Assembly: GCF_016429255.1 (NCBI RefSeq) | Contig: NZ_JAELUG010000006.1 | Span: 39,156 to 103,155, forward strand | Reading direction: 5' to 3' | Length of the DNA: 64,000 nucleotides | Origin: Rhizobium sp. ASV8 | GTDB taxonomy: Bacteria; Pseudomonadota; Alphaproteobacteria; Rhizobiales; Rhizobiaceae | Shown here: positions 36,545 through 44,610 of the stretch, in pieces | Numbering within the stretch: the first letter of the stretch is position 1 | How the letters are laid out: every line of letters starts with the position of its first letter | Notes under the pieces: model-generated | Database searches by the model: none | What the model saw: the letters and a program-made list of their open reading frames with translations, nothing else | What the model was told of the DNA's origin: nothing | Translations under genes and position numbers: made by a program

Positions 36545-37780
36545 ATGACGATCGCCACCACCATAGAGGAAGCGGGCTTTCAGCCCGCTTCGCGGATCGC
36601 CTCAATCGGCGTGTCGACCATCCTGCAGATCGGCGCGCGCGCCAATGCGATGAAGCGCGAAGGCCTTCCCGTCATCATCCTGGGTGCGGGCGAGCCGGAC
36701 TTCGATACGCCTGACAACGTCAAGGAGGCCGCAAAGGCCGCCATCGACCGCGGCGAGACGAAATACACCGCGCTTGACGGCTCGCCGGAGCTCAAGAAGG
36801 CGATAGCCGGAAAGTTCCTGCGCGAGAACGGCATCGACTACGCAGTCGACGAGATCACGGTCGCAGCCGGCGCAAAGCAGATCCTGTTCAATGCCTTCAT
36901 GGCATCGATCAATCCGGGCGACGAGGTCATCATCCCGACGCCGTACTGGACGTCCTATTCCGACATCGTCGAGATCTGCGGCGGCGTGCCCGTGCTGATC
37001 CCATGCGATGCTGCGGCCGGATTCCGCCTCAAGGCGGAACAGCTCGAGAAGGCCATTACCCCGAAGACGCGCTGGCTGCTGCTGAATTCGCCGTCCAACC
37101 CATCGGGTGCGGCCTATTCGGAAGCCGATTACCGGCCATTGATTGACGTCATGCTGCGGCATCCGCATGTCTGGCTGATGGTCGACGACATGTATGAGCA
37201 CATCGTCTATGACGGCTTCCGTTTCACGACACCAGTCGCGATCGAGCCGCGCCTCAAGAGCCGCGCGCTGACCGTCAACGGCGTCTCCAAGGCCTATGCG
37301 ATGACCGGCTGGCGCATCGGCTATGCCGGCGGACCTAAGGCGCTGATCAAGGCGATGGCCGTCATCCAGAGCCAGACAACGTCCTGCCCCTGTTCGGTTA
37401 GCCAAGCGGCGGCCATTGCGGCATTGAACGGCCCGCAGGATTTCCTCAAGGAGCGCACGGCAAGCTTCCAGAAGCGCCGTGACCTTGTCGTTGGCCGCCT
37501 GAATGCCATCGAAGGCCTGGATTGCCTCGTGCCGGAAGGCGCCTTCTACACATTCTCGGGCTGCGCAGGCGTTCTCGGGACGACAACGCCATCAGGCAAG
37601 ACCATCGCAACGGATGCGGACTTCTGTGCCTATCTGCTCGACGAAGCGCACGTCGCTGTCGTGCCAGGTTCGGCCTTCGGCTTGTCGCCGTACTTCCGCA
37701 TTTCCTATGCGACATCGGAAGCAGACCTCGTCGAAGCCCTTGATCGCATCGAAAAGGCCTGTGCGGCTCTCCGGCGCTAG
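36545..37780 (+). CDS. PLP-dependent aminotransferase, likely 2-aminoadipate transaminase
   Basis: A 411-residue class I aminotransferase of the bacterial AspAT branch. The PLP lysine is Lys249 in VNGVSKAYAMTGWRIGYAGG, and NSPSNPSGAAYSE and the Asp in MVDDMYEHIVYD contact the cofactor. It begins 5 nt after the dehydrogenase stop. The operon predicts transfer of the amino group of 2-aminoadipate to 2-oxoglutarate, giving 2-oxoadipate for HglS. By sequence alone it could be called aspartate aminotransferase. Confidence 0.9.
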   Translation: MTIATTIEEAGFQPASRIASIGVSTILQIGARANAMKREGLPVIILGAGEPDFDTPDNVKEAAKAAIDRGETKYTALDGSPELKKAIAGKFLRENGIDYAVDEITVAAGAKQILFNAFMASINPGDEVIIPTPYWTSYSDIVEICGGVPVLIPCDAAAGFRLKAEQLEKAITPKTRWLLLNSPSNPSGAAYSEADYRPLIDVMLRHPHVWLMVDDMYEHIVYDGFRFTTPVAIEPRLKSRALTVNGVSKAYAMTGWRIGYAGGPKALIKAMAVIQSQTTSCPCSVSQAAAIAALNGPQDFLKERTASFQKRRDLVVGRLNAIEGLDCLVPEGAFYTFSGCAGVLGTTTPSGKTIATDADFCAYLLDEAHVAVVPGSAFGLSPYFRISYATSEADLVEALDRIEKACAALRR

Positions 37781-37787
37781 AGCCAGA

Positions 37788-37816
37788 AGATTTCAGGTCT
37801 CCTCGACCTGAAATCT
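37788..37816 (+). terminator. Hairpin after the aminotransferase gene
   Basis: AGATTTCAGGTC and GACCTGAAATCT pair perfectly (12 bp) around a 5-nt loop, 8 nt after the stop codon. No T tract follows, so it may be a transcript-stabilising end or partial terminator before the YdiJ gene. Confidence 0.6.
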
Positions 37817-37844
37817 CAACCCGCTCCAGAATCAAAGAAGTAGA

Positions 37845-37995
37845 GCATGATGGTGTCCGAAAACCGCCTATACTTTTCGGCATCATGCGCTATGGCAACT
37901 CCAGCAGAAACGCAAATCCGCCATACGCTTGGAATTGCGTGAAAACAAAGAGATAAAGCATTTCCATAATTCTGTTTAAAAGCGGAAATGCTCTA
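37845..37995 (+). repeat. Rhizobial intergenic mosaic repeat, copy 1
   Basis: Three modules follow each other. The first is a dyad GCATGATG...CATCATGC (37845-37888) enclosing CCGAAAA...TTTTCGG. Next is a middle part containing GGAATTGCGTGAAAAC AAAGAGATA. Last is a dyad AGCATTTCC...GGAAATGCT (37957-37992). The second and third modules recur at 58689-58754 in the same orientation. The composition matches the short palindromic intergenic repeats common in Rhizobium and Agrobacterium genomes (RIME/ABC type). Confidence 0.75.
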
Positions 37996-38028
37996 CTCGT
38001 CGAATGAAAAGCCGGAAGCCTTCACGTC

Positions 38029-41000
38029 ATGATACCACGCCTTGTCTCGGCGAAAGACAGTTTGCAACAGCAGATCGGCGCCTTCGCGCGCCGACTGGCG
38101 GCACTCGGCTTTCGCGGCGACGTGGAGATGGATGAAGGCGCAAGGACGGTCGCTTCGACCGACAACTCCATCTATCAGCTCAAACCGGCGGCTATTCTCT
38201 ATCCAAAGGGCGCCGATGATCTGAAGATCATTGCAGCGGCCATGTCGGAACCGGCCTTTTCCGACATCACAATTGCTCCGCGCGGTGGCGGCACCGGAAC
38301 CAACGGACAATCGCTAACCTCGGGCGTCGTGGTCGATTGCTCCAGGCACATGAACCGCATTCTGGAGATCGATCCTGTCAGGCGGATCGCTCGCGTCGAA
38401 GCGGGCGTCGTCAAGGACCAGCTGAACAAGGCACTCAAGCCCCACGGCATGTTCTTTGCGCCGGAGCTTTCCACCTCCAACCGCGCCACCATCGGCGGCA
38501 TGATCTCCACGGATGCCTGCGGCCAGGGTTCCTGCCTTTACGGCAAGACAAGCAACCACGTTCTCGGCCTTCGCATTGTACTGTCGGATGGCAGCGACTG
38601 GTGGTCGCGCCCGCTCGACACCTTCGCTCTCGAAGAGGTCAAGGCACGACCGGATCGCGTTGGAGAGATATACAGGGTCACCGATGGGATCGCGCGCGAC
38701 AAACGCGATTTGATCGAGACGACCTTCCCCAAGCTCAACCGCTATATGACCGGCTACGACCTCGCCCATCTAAGACGGGAGGATGGCCGCTTCGATCTCA
38801 ACGCCGTCCTTTGCGGCTCCGAAGGCACGCTTGCCATGATTGCCGAGGCAGAGCTCAATATTCTGCCACTGCCGGCGCAGGCCGCGCTCATCAATATTCG
38901 CTACGATGCCTTCAACACGGCACTCGAGGATGCGCGGTTGCTAGTAGCCATGAAGGTTGCCTCGGTGGAGACGGTCGACGAGAAAGTGCTTGGTCTTGCC
39001 AAGGGCGATATCGTCTGGACCGGCATCGCCCGTTTCTTTCCGGAGGACCCGTCCAGCGCCGCCAACGGCATCAACATCGTCGAAATTCTGGCCGACGATC
39101 GCGACGAGCTTGAGCGCAAACTCGCGGAGGTGACTGCTGTTCTGGATGCGGGCGCTCCGGCACGTCACAAGGGCTATACTGTCGCTCGGGAGCGGACCGA
39201 AATCGAGGCTATCTGGTCGATGCGCAAGCGTGCCGTCGGCCTGCTTGGCAACGTTGAAGGCTCGGTGCGGCCGGTGCCGTTTGTCGAGGACACGGCAGTT
39301 CCGCCGGAGCATCTTGCAGCCTATATTCGCGAGTTTCGCGCCCTTCTCGATGCAGAAGGCTTAGATTACGGCATGTTCGGCCATGTGGATGCCGGTGTGC
39401 TGCATGTGCGGCCGGCCCTCGACCTTACGCGTGACGACCATCAGCCGCTCGTTCGCAAAATCAGCGACGGCGTCGTTGCCCTCACCCGCAAATATGGCGG
39501 GGTACTCTGGGGAGAGCATGGCAAGGGCGTGCGCTCGGAATATGTTCCCGACTATTTCGGCGAGCTCTATCCCAGCCTGCAGGAGATCAAGCGGTCCTTT
39601 GATCCCGGCGACCGCCTTAATCCGGGCAAGATCGCCTCGGGTTCGTCGAAGCCGCTCCTCAAGATCGATGAGGTGCCGCTGCGGGGCGATCTCGATCGTA
39701 TCATCGGCAACGATATCCGCGCCGCGTTCGACAATGCTGCCTATTGCAACGGCAACGGCGCCTGCTTCGATTTCGATGCCGCAAGCCCTATGTGCCCATC
39801 CTTCAAGGCAACGGGCGACAAGCGCTACTCACCGAAGGGACGCGCAGCGCTGATGCGCGAGTGGCTGCGTCTGCTTTCAGAGCGACACGTCGACCCACGA
39901 CGCGAAGCGGAAGCCCAGCGCCGCTCAAACGGCCTTGCCGGTCTTTTCCGGCGGATGATCAATTCGGTCAATCCGGCCAACAAGGGCGATTTCTCGCATG
40001 AGGTTCGGGCGGCGATGGATACCTGCCTCGCCTGCAAGGCCTGCGCGGGCCAATGTCCCGTCAAGGTCAGCGTTCCCGCCTTCCGGTCGAAGTTTCTGGA
40101 ACTGTACTACGGCCGTTATCTCAGACCATTGAAGGATCCGATCGTCGCCGCCATTGAAACGACCCTGCCGCTAATGGCGCGCTTCAGACCCGCCTACAAC
40201 CTGCTCACCGGTTCCAGTGCCGGTCAATTCCTGATGCGGCTTTCCGGCCTTACCGCGCTCCCGACCATGCCCGCAATTTCACTTGAACGAGAGGCAGCGC
40301 GTCTCGGTGTTCAGGTCGCAACTGCAAAACGGCTGGAGGAACTCTCATCGGAGGAACGCGCCCGCGCGATCGTCGTCGTTGCCGATGTCTTCTCCACTCA
40401 TTTCGACCCGGCCGTCGTTATCGCCGCTCTCAAGCTCATGCTGAAGATGGGGGCAAAGCCGTGGCTTGCGGCTTCGCAGCGGAACGGCAAAGCTTTGCAT
40501 GTGCATGGTTATCTCGGCCGCTTCGAGAAAGAAGCGGTGAAATCGCGTGACTATCTCGACCGTATTTCACAGATGGGCATTCCTCTCGTCGGCATCGATC
40601 CCTCGATGACGCTGACCTATCGCAGCGAATATGCCGCCCTGCCCGCCGCGAAGTTGCAGCGACCGGTTTTGCTGCTCCAGGAATGGCTGGCTGATAATCT
40701 CGATCGATTGCCAAAGCCGCAAACCTTGTCTCAAAAGCATTTCACGCTGCTGCCTCATTGCACCGAGCGGACGAATGCGCCAGCCGCGCTCAAGCAATGG
40801 TCCGCGCTATTCGAGAAACTGAGCATCAAGCTGGATATTGCCGATGTCGGCTGTTGCGGCATGGCAGGCACTTTCGGCCATGAGGTGCGCAATCGCGCCA
40901 TATCCGAAAAGCTCTACGCCATGAGCTGGCAGGACAAGATCGCCGAGACGAGCGATCAGAACGTGGTCATGGCGACGGGCTTTTCCTGCCGCTCCCAGGC

Positions 41001-41064
41001 GGCAAAAATGGAGCGCCGCGCCACTCCGCACCCCGTCGAGATCCTGAACAGTTTGGTCGGTTGA
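38029..41064 (+). CDS. ydiJ: FAD/Fe-S D-2-hydroxyglutarate dehydrogenase (YdiJ family)
   Basis: A 1011-residue fusion. An FAD_binding_4 domain (about 50-260; PRGGGTGTNGQSLTSGVVVDCSRHMN) is followed by an FAD-oxidase C-terminal domain (to about 540; WGEHGKGVRSEYVPDYFGE), a ferredoxin-like region with CLACKACAGQCPVKVSVP (about 665-680), and a CCG-type domain (CTERTNA, VGCCGMAGTFGHE). YdiJ of E. coli and P. putida oxidises D-2-hydroxyglutarate to 2-oxoglutarate. Here it follows hglS, whose product it would consume. It may have its own promoter, since a repeat and a hairpin separate it from the aminotransferase. Confidence 0.93.
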   Translation: MIPRLVSAKDSLQQQIGAFARRLAALGFRGDVEMDEGARTVASTDNSIYQLKPAAILYPKGADDLKIIAAAMSEPAFSDITIAPRGGGTGTNGQSLTSGVVVDCSRHMNRILEIDPVRRIARVEAGVVKDQLNKALKPHGMFFAPELSTSNRATIGGMISTDACGQGSCLYGKTSNHVLGLRIVLSDGSDWWSRPLDTFALEEVKARPDRVGEIYRVTDGIARDKRDLIETTFPKLNRYMTGYDLAHLRREDGRFDLNAVLCGSEGTLAMIAEAELNILPLPAQAALINIRYDAFNTALEDARLLVAMKVASVETVDEKVLGLAKGDIVWTGIARFFPEDPSSAANGINIVEILADDRDELERKLAEVTAVLDAGAPARHKGYTVARERTEIEAIWSMRKRAVGLLGNVEGSVRPVPFVEDTAVPPEHLAAYIREFRALLDAEGLDYGMFGHVDAGVLHVRPALDLTRDDHQPLVRKISDGVVALTRKYGGVLWGEHGKGVRSEYVPDYFGELYPSLQEIKRSFDPGDRLNPGKIASGSSKPLLKIDEVPLRGDLDRIIGNDIRAAFDNAAYCNGNGACFDFDAASPMCPSFKATGDKRYSPKGRAALMREWLRLLSERHVDPRREAEAQRRSNGLAGLFRRMINSVNPANKGDFSHEVRAAMDTCLACKACAGQCPVKVSVPAFRSKFLELYYGRYLRPLKDPIVAAIETTLPLMARFRPAYNLLTGSSAGQFLMRLSGLTALPTMPAISLEREAARLGVQVATAKRLEELSSEERARAIVVVADVFSTHFDPAVVIAALKLMLKMGAKPWLAASQRNGKALHVHGYLGRFEKEAVKSRDYLDRISQMGIPLVGIDPSMTLTYRSEYAALPAAKLQRPVLLLQEWLADNLDRLPKPQTLSQKHFTLLPHCTERTNAPAALKQWSALFEKLSIKLDIADVGCCGMAGTFGHEVRNRAISEKLYAMSWQDKIAETSDQNVVMATGFSCRSQAAKMERRATPHPVEILNSLVG

Positions 41065-41196
41065 AGCCGGCCGCAGAGCCGCGCAAGCTGCTCCAGCACT
41101 TCGGCCTTACGGCCCACTCCACATCGCGTCGTGCAATGGCGCGGCCTTTCTTGCGCTTATCTCACAGCGAGAGCCGTAAGCCTGCCTCAAAACAAA

Positions 41197-41218
41197 TGTG
41201 GCGCCCCAAGGCGCCACA
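41197..41218 (-). terminator. Terminator of the lysine dehydrogenase gene
   Basis: TGTGGCGCC and GGCGCCACA pair perfectly around CCAA. On the minus strand the hairpin is followed by TTTGTTTTG, so it should end the minus-strand gene finishing at 41246. It may also stop the YdiJ transcript. Confidence 0.75.
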
Positions 41219-41245
41219 CTGCAAATTCTGAAAGCAAGACTTAGC

Positions 41246-42349
41246 TCAGACTGCTTCTCTAAGCTTGATCTTTTCCAGGCTGTAGACCTGACCGAAGCGG
41301 TTGTTGAGGAAGTCGCCCAGATCGATTTCTTCCTGGCAAACGAAGCCCTTGGCGGAAAGCTTTCCGTTGGCAAGCAGGTCGAGCACAGTCGTGATGCCGG
41401 CAGCCGTGGTGATCTGAATGGCGCTCATCTTCTTGCCGGCAACGATGCCAGAATAGACCTTGTTGGCATAGGTTTCCTGCATGTAGCGACCATCGCGCCA
41501 ACCGCAGACCGTGACGAAGATAACGACGACATCCTGCATGGTGGCCGGCAGTGCGTTTTCGAACAGATCCTTCAGAACATCGCGGCGGTTCTTGAGGTTG
41601 AGGTCGTTGAGCAGTGCCTTGATGATCGCCTGATGGCCGGGATAGCGGATCGTGCGATAGTTCATGGTGCGAACGCGGCCTTCAAGCGTCTTGGCAAGCG
41701 TGCCGAGACCGCCTGACGTGTTGAAAGCCTCGTAGGTGACGCCATCGAGGGAGAATTCTTCACGCTCTTCCATGGCCGGAACGGTGACGAACTTGCCTTC
41801 GACGATGGCTTCGCACGGCTCGATATATTCGTTGATCAGGCCGTCCGTGCTCCAGGTCAGGTTGTAGTTCAGAGCATTGGACGGATATTGCGGCAGAGCG
41901 CCGACGCGCATACGCACGCTGTCGAGGCTGTCGAAACGCTTGGCGAGATCATTGGCAACGATGGAGATGAAGCCCGGCGCCAGGCCGCACTGCGGAATGA
42001 ACGCGGTCTTCGCGTCCTTGGCCAGTTCTTCGACCTTCTTCGTCGTGGCGACGTCTTCGGTGAGATCGAGGTAGTGAACGCCAGCTTCGAGAGCAGCTTC
42101 CGCGACAAAACCTGTGAGATGGAAGGGAGCAGCCGACAGAACGGCAAACTTCCCGGTCAAAACGCCTACGAGGGCCGCCCGGTCGGTGATGTCGACGGCT
42201 GCGGTAGAAATCGCGGCATGGCGGTCGATCTTGGCAAGCTGCTCCGGGCTGCGGTCCGTGACGACGACCTTGTAATCGCCGGTATCAGCAAGCATCAAAG
42301 CGATCGCTCCACCGATTTTGCCTGCGCCGATGATCACTATGTCCTTCAT
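41246..42349 (-). CDS. Lysine 6-dehydrogenase / saccharopine dehydrogenase family protein
   Basis: A 367-residue NAD-dependent enzyme from the ATG at 42349 (CAGGGGA upstream); the open frame to 42691 overlaps the divergent regulator and is not real. VIIGAGKIGGAIALML is the nucleotide-binding motif, and LTEDVATTKKVEELAKDAKTAFIPQCGLAPGFISIVANDL, YPSNALNYNLTWSTDGLINEYIEP and FNTSGGLGTLAKTLEG are conserved in bacterial lysine 6-dehydrogenases, which resemble saccharopine dehydrogenase. With no lysine-ketoglutarate reductase in the window, direct oxidation of L-lysine to 2-aminoadipate semialdehyde is the better guess. Confidence 0.87.
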   Translation of the reverse strand: MKDIVIIGAGKIGGAIALMLADTGDYKVVVTDRSPEQLAKIDRHAAISTAAVDITDRAALVGVLTGKFAVLSAAPFHLTGFVAEAALEAGVHYLDLTEDVATTKKVEELAKDAKTAFIPQCGLAPGFISIVANDLAKRFDSLDSVRMRVGALPQYPSNALNYNLTWSTDGLINEYIEPCEAIVEGKFVTVPAMEEREEFSLDGVTYEAFNTSGGLGTLAKTLEGRVRTMNYRTIRYPGHQAIIKALLNDLNLKNRRDVLKDLFENALPATMQDVVVIFVTVCGWRDGRYMQETYANKVYSGIVAGKKMSAIQITTAAGITTVLDLLANGKLSAKGFVCQEEIDLGDFLNNRFGQVYSLEKIKLREAV

Positions 42350-42424
42350 ATTATTCCCCTGCGTTTCATGAATAAGATTTTTATAAGTGTAGGCAGCGAC
42401 TGAACGATTCATAGCGACAAAAAA

Positions 42425-42448
42425 CGCATTTCGTTGTATAAAAATGCG
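42425..42448. promoter_or_regulatory. Inverted repeat in lysDH-lrp divergent promoter
   Basis: CGCATTT and AAATGCG flank 10 bp between the divergent dehydrogenase and Lrp genes. Local Lrp/AsnC regulators usually bind such AT-rich dyads next to their own gene, so it is a candidate operator. Confidence 0.55.
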
Positions 42449-42487
42449 CAATATGACGATCGTGTTTTGCAAAGTGCAGGAACAACC

Positions 42488-42919
42488 ATGCAGGTAACGG
42501 GTAAGGACCGCGAGTTGCTGGCATTGTTGGGCGAAAATGCCCGCATGCCGGTGGCGACGTTGGCCAAGAAACTCTCTCTTTCCCGAACAACGGTCCAGGC
42601 CAGGCTTGAGCGGCTGGAGCGCGAAGGCGTGATCGCCGGATATGGCGTGCGGCTTTCGGAGACCTATCTCTCCGGCCTTATTCGGGCGCATGTGCTGATT
42701 ACCATCGCGCCAAAAGCGCTATCTGCCGTGACGGCTTCGCTTGATGCGATCCATGCCGTGACGACGCTTCATTCCGTCAGTGGCTCCTTCGACCTCATCG
42801 CGATCGTCGCCGCGCCGTCGATTTCCGAACTGGATCAGCTGATCGATGAAATCGGCAAGATCGACGGCGTCGAACGAACTTTGTCGTCCATCATCCTCTC
42901 GACGCGAATCGCACGCTGA
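42488..42919 (+). CDS. Lrp/AsnC family transcriptional regulator
   Basis: A 143-residue protein from the ATG at 42488 (GCAGGAAC upstream). The helix-turn-helix is DRELLALLGENARMPVATLAKKLSLSRTTVQARLERLEREGVIAGYGV; the RAM ligand-binding domain follows (TTLHSVSGSFDLIAIVAAPS). It is divergent from the lysine dehydrogenase with 138 bp between starts, as in bacterial lysine catabolic loci where an Lrp protein senses lysine. The effector is inferred. Confidence 0.92.
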   Translation: MQVTGKDRELLALLGENARMPVATLAKKLSLSRTTVQARLERLEREGVIAGYGVRLSETYLSGLIRAHVLITIAPKALSAVTASLDAIHAVTTLHSVSGSFDLIAIVAAPSISELDQLIDEIGKIDGVERTLSSIILSTRIAR

Positions 42920-43297
42920 ACAGCAACCCATTCGGCATTCGAGGCTCCTTCTCGCCGCCCAGATCGAGCGGATCGCGGCCCACGGATGTGCGCAGCTGCG
43001 CGCCATCAACGCTTCTCGGACCAAGGATAGCGCTCCTCGCCCCGAAGCCGAGGTTTCGACCCAAAAATGGACCTGTCACGCCACGCAATATTTATGGCTC
43101 TCGCCCATCGAAAGACTTAGAAGAACGACATCCTATCTTTTCGTAAGGGCCTAATTTCAATGCCGAAATCTCGCTCCGCCCTGGCGAACTAGGCAGGCGG
43201 CCGGAGATGCGACTGTCGCGATCGACGAGTGACATTGTCCCGTCATCCTTGCAGCATCTCCTTCATCAACGACCAGCTAAATGGATCGAAGAGCATC
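42920..43297. other. Intergenic region without a supportable gene
   Basis: This 378-bp stretch follows lrp. Short frames on both strands lack ribosome sites and coding character. The last 100 bp should contain the promoter of the secreted-protein gene. Confidence 0.5.
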
Positions 43298-43819
43298 ATG
43301 CGACGCGCCCTTGGACTGATACTCGCTGCCTCTCTTGCGACCGCGGCCCATGCCGATCCTCTTGCAGATCTGGCGGCCGCGCAAAAGGCGACCATCGAAG
43401 CCTGGGGTAAGGTTCCCTTTTCGCAACAAAACGTGACCTTCGTCTCCGAGTCCTCAAACGCCTACGGTGTCTACAAAGCGCGCGGCTCTGATGTCTTCAA
43501 GACTGGAGAGCCAATCATCACCTATGTCGAGCCGATCGGCTATGGCTGGAAGCAGCTTCCCGGCGGCCTCTATGAAATGCACCTGATGGCCGATCTCGAG
43601 ATTGTCGACACGAGCGGTGAGGTCCTCTGGAGCAAGCAGAGCTACATGGATACGCGCCTTGTCAGCCACAAGCAGAACATGGAGTTCAATTTCGACATGA
43701 CCTTGACCCTGGATGGTCTATCCGCCGGAAAATACAAACTTCACTACACTCTTCACGACATGACCTCGGGCAAGACGTCATCTTTCGATGAGGACTTCGA
43801 GCTCGCCTCGGGCGGCTGA
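43298..43819 (+). CDS. Secreted hypothetical protein
   Basis: About 173 residues from the ATG at 43298 (GAAGAG upstream), beginning with a signal peptide MRRALGLILAASLATAAHA. The mature part alternates hydrophobic and polar residues (YEMHLMADLEIVDTSGEVLWSKQ, FNFDMTLTLDGLSAGKYKLHYTLHD), consistent with an immunoglobulin-like or lipocalin-like beta fold in the periplasm. I do not recognise a named family. A second small secreted protein gene follows 109 bp later. Confidence 0.75.
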   Translation: MRRALGLILAASLATAAHADPLADLAAAQKATIEAWGKVPFSQQNVTFVSESSNAYGVYKARGSDVFKTGEPIITYVEPIGYGWKQLPGGLYEMHLMADLEIVDTSGEVLWSKQSYMDTRLVSHKQNMEFNFDMTLTLDGLSAGKYKLHYTLHDMTSGKTSSFDEDFELASGG

Positions 43820-43928
43820 GATCGGCGACCACTTTTCCGGCGCAATGATAGCGGCCGGCAACAATACATGCTCGTGCACCCAACGGAATCAATCCACCAC
43901 CACAACCCATCGACGATTTGGAGGCCCC

Positions 43929-44423
43929 ATGAAAAAGATAGTGTTTCTCGCCGCTGCGCTGGCAGCATTCCCGATGCTTGCAAATGCCAAATCGATCGCC
44001 TTCCCGAGCGACGCGCCGGTTGCCAGCGTGAGCATCCCTGATAGCTGGAAGCCGCAGGAAACCGAAACCGGTATCGATTCGACCTCGCCGGACTCCGCCA
44101 TCTACTTTTCCCTGGATGTCGCCACCGATGCTAACGTCGACAAGATTACTGACGACGCAGTCAATTTCCTCGCCAAGAACGGCGTCAAAGTCGATGCCAG
44201 CACCCGCAAGGACGATGACAGCAACGAAGTCAACGGCATGAAGCTCACGCTTCTGAACTGGCAGGGCACCGACAATGACGGAGCCGTTAACATCACCCTC
44301 GGCGTCCTTTCCCCAGCGCCAGACAAAATGCTTATCCTGACCTACTGGGGTTCCAAGGACGATCAGGACAAACACAAGCAGGAAGTGCTCGATATCATCG
44401 GCTCCATCAAGCCTGCGAAGTAA
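43929..44423 (+). CDS. Secreted hypothetical protein
   Basis: A 164-residue protein with a strong start (GGAGG before ATG at 43929) and signal peptide ending PMLANA. The mature sequence (VASVSIPDSWKPQETETGIDSTSPDSAIYFSLDVA...) resembles periplasmic proteins with a histidine-kinase-like accessory fold, but I cannot name it. It is followed by a clear terminator, so it and the previous gene could form one small unit. Confidence 0.78.
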   Translation: MKKIVFLAAALAAFPMLANAKSIAFPSDAPVASVSIPDSWKPQETETGIDSTSPDSAIYFSLDVATDANVDKITDDAVNFLAKNGVKVDASTRKDDDSNEVNGMKLTLLNWQGTDNDGAVNITLGVLSPAPDKMLILTYWGSKDDQDKHKQEVLDIIGSIKPAK

Positions 44424-44473
44424 TGCCCCTCAACCCGGGACTGCGGCGCAGCGGCCCCGGACTGACATTCTTG

Positions 44474-44499
44474 GAGCCCGCTCAATGGCGGGCTCTTTT
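44474..44499 (+). terminator. Intrinsic terminator after the secreted-protein genes
   Basis: GAGCCCGC and GCGGGCTC pair perfectly around TCAATG, followed by TTTTC. Confidence 0.9.
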
Positions 44500-44610
44500 C
44501 GTTGTGACGAAATGCATGCGCCGTCGGGATACCTCCAGTCCGCTTGTATCTCGCGTCGAAATCGTGCCATGACATAGAGACGAGCGAACCAAACATTATG
44601 GAGCGGCGCC

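Noticed and set aside
41246..42349. Plain saccharopine dehydrogenase in the saccharopine pathway
   Set aside because: No lysine-ketoglutarate reductase is in the window, and the sequence blocks resemble bacterial lysine 6-dehydrogenases. The possibility is kept in the feature name but is not the preferred role.
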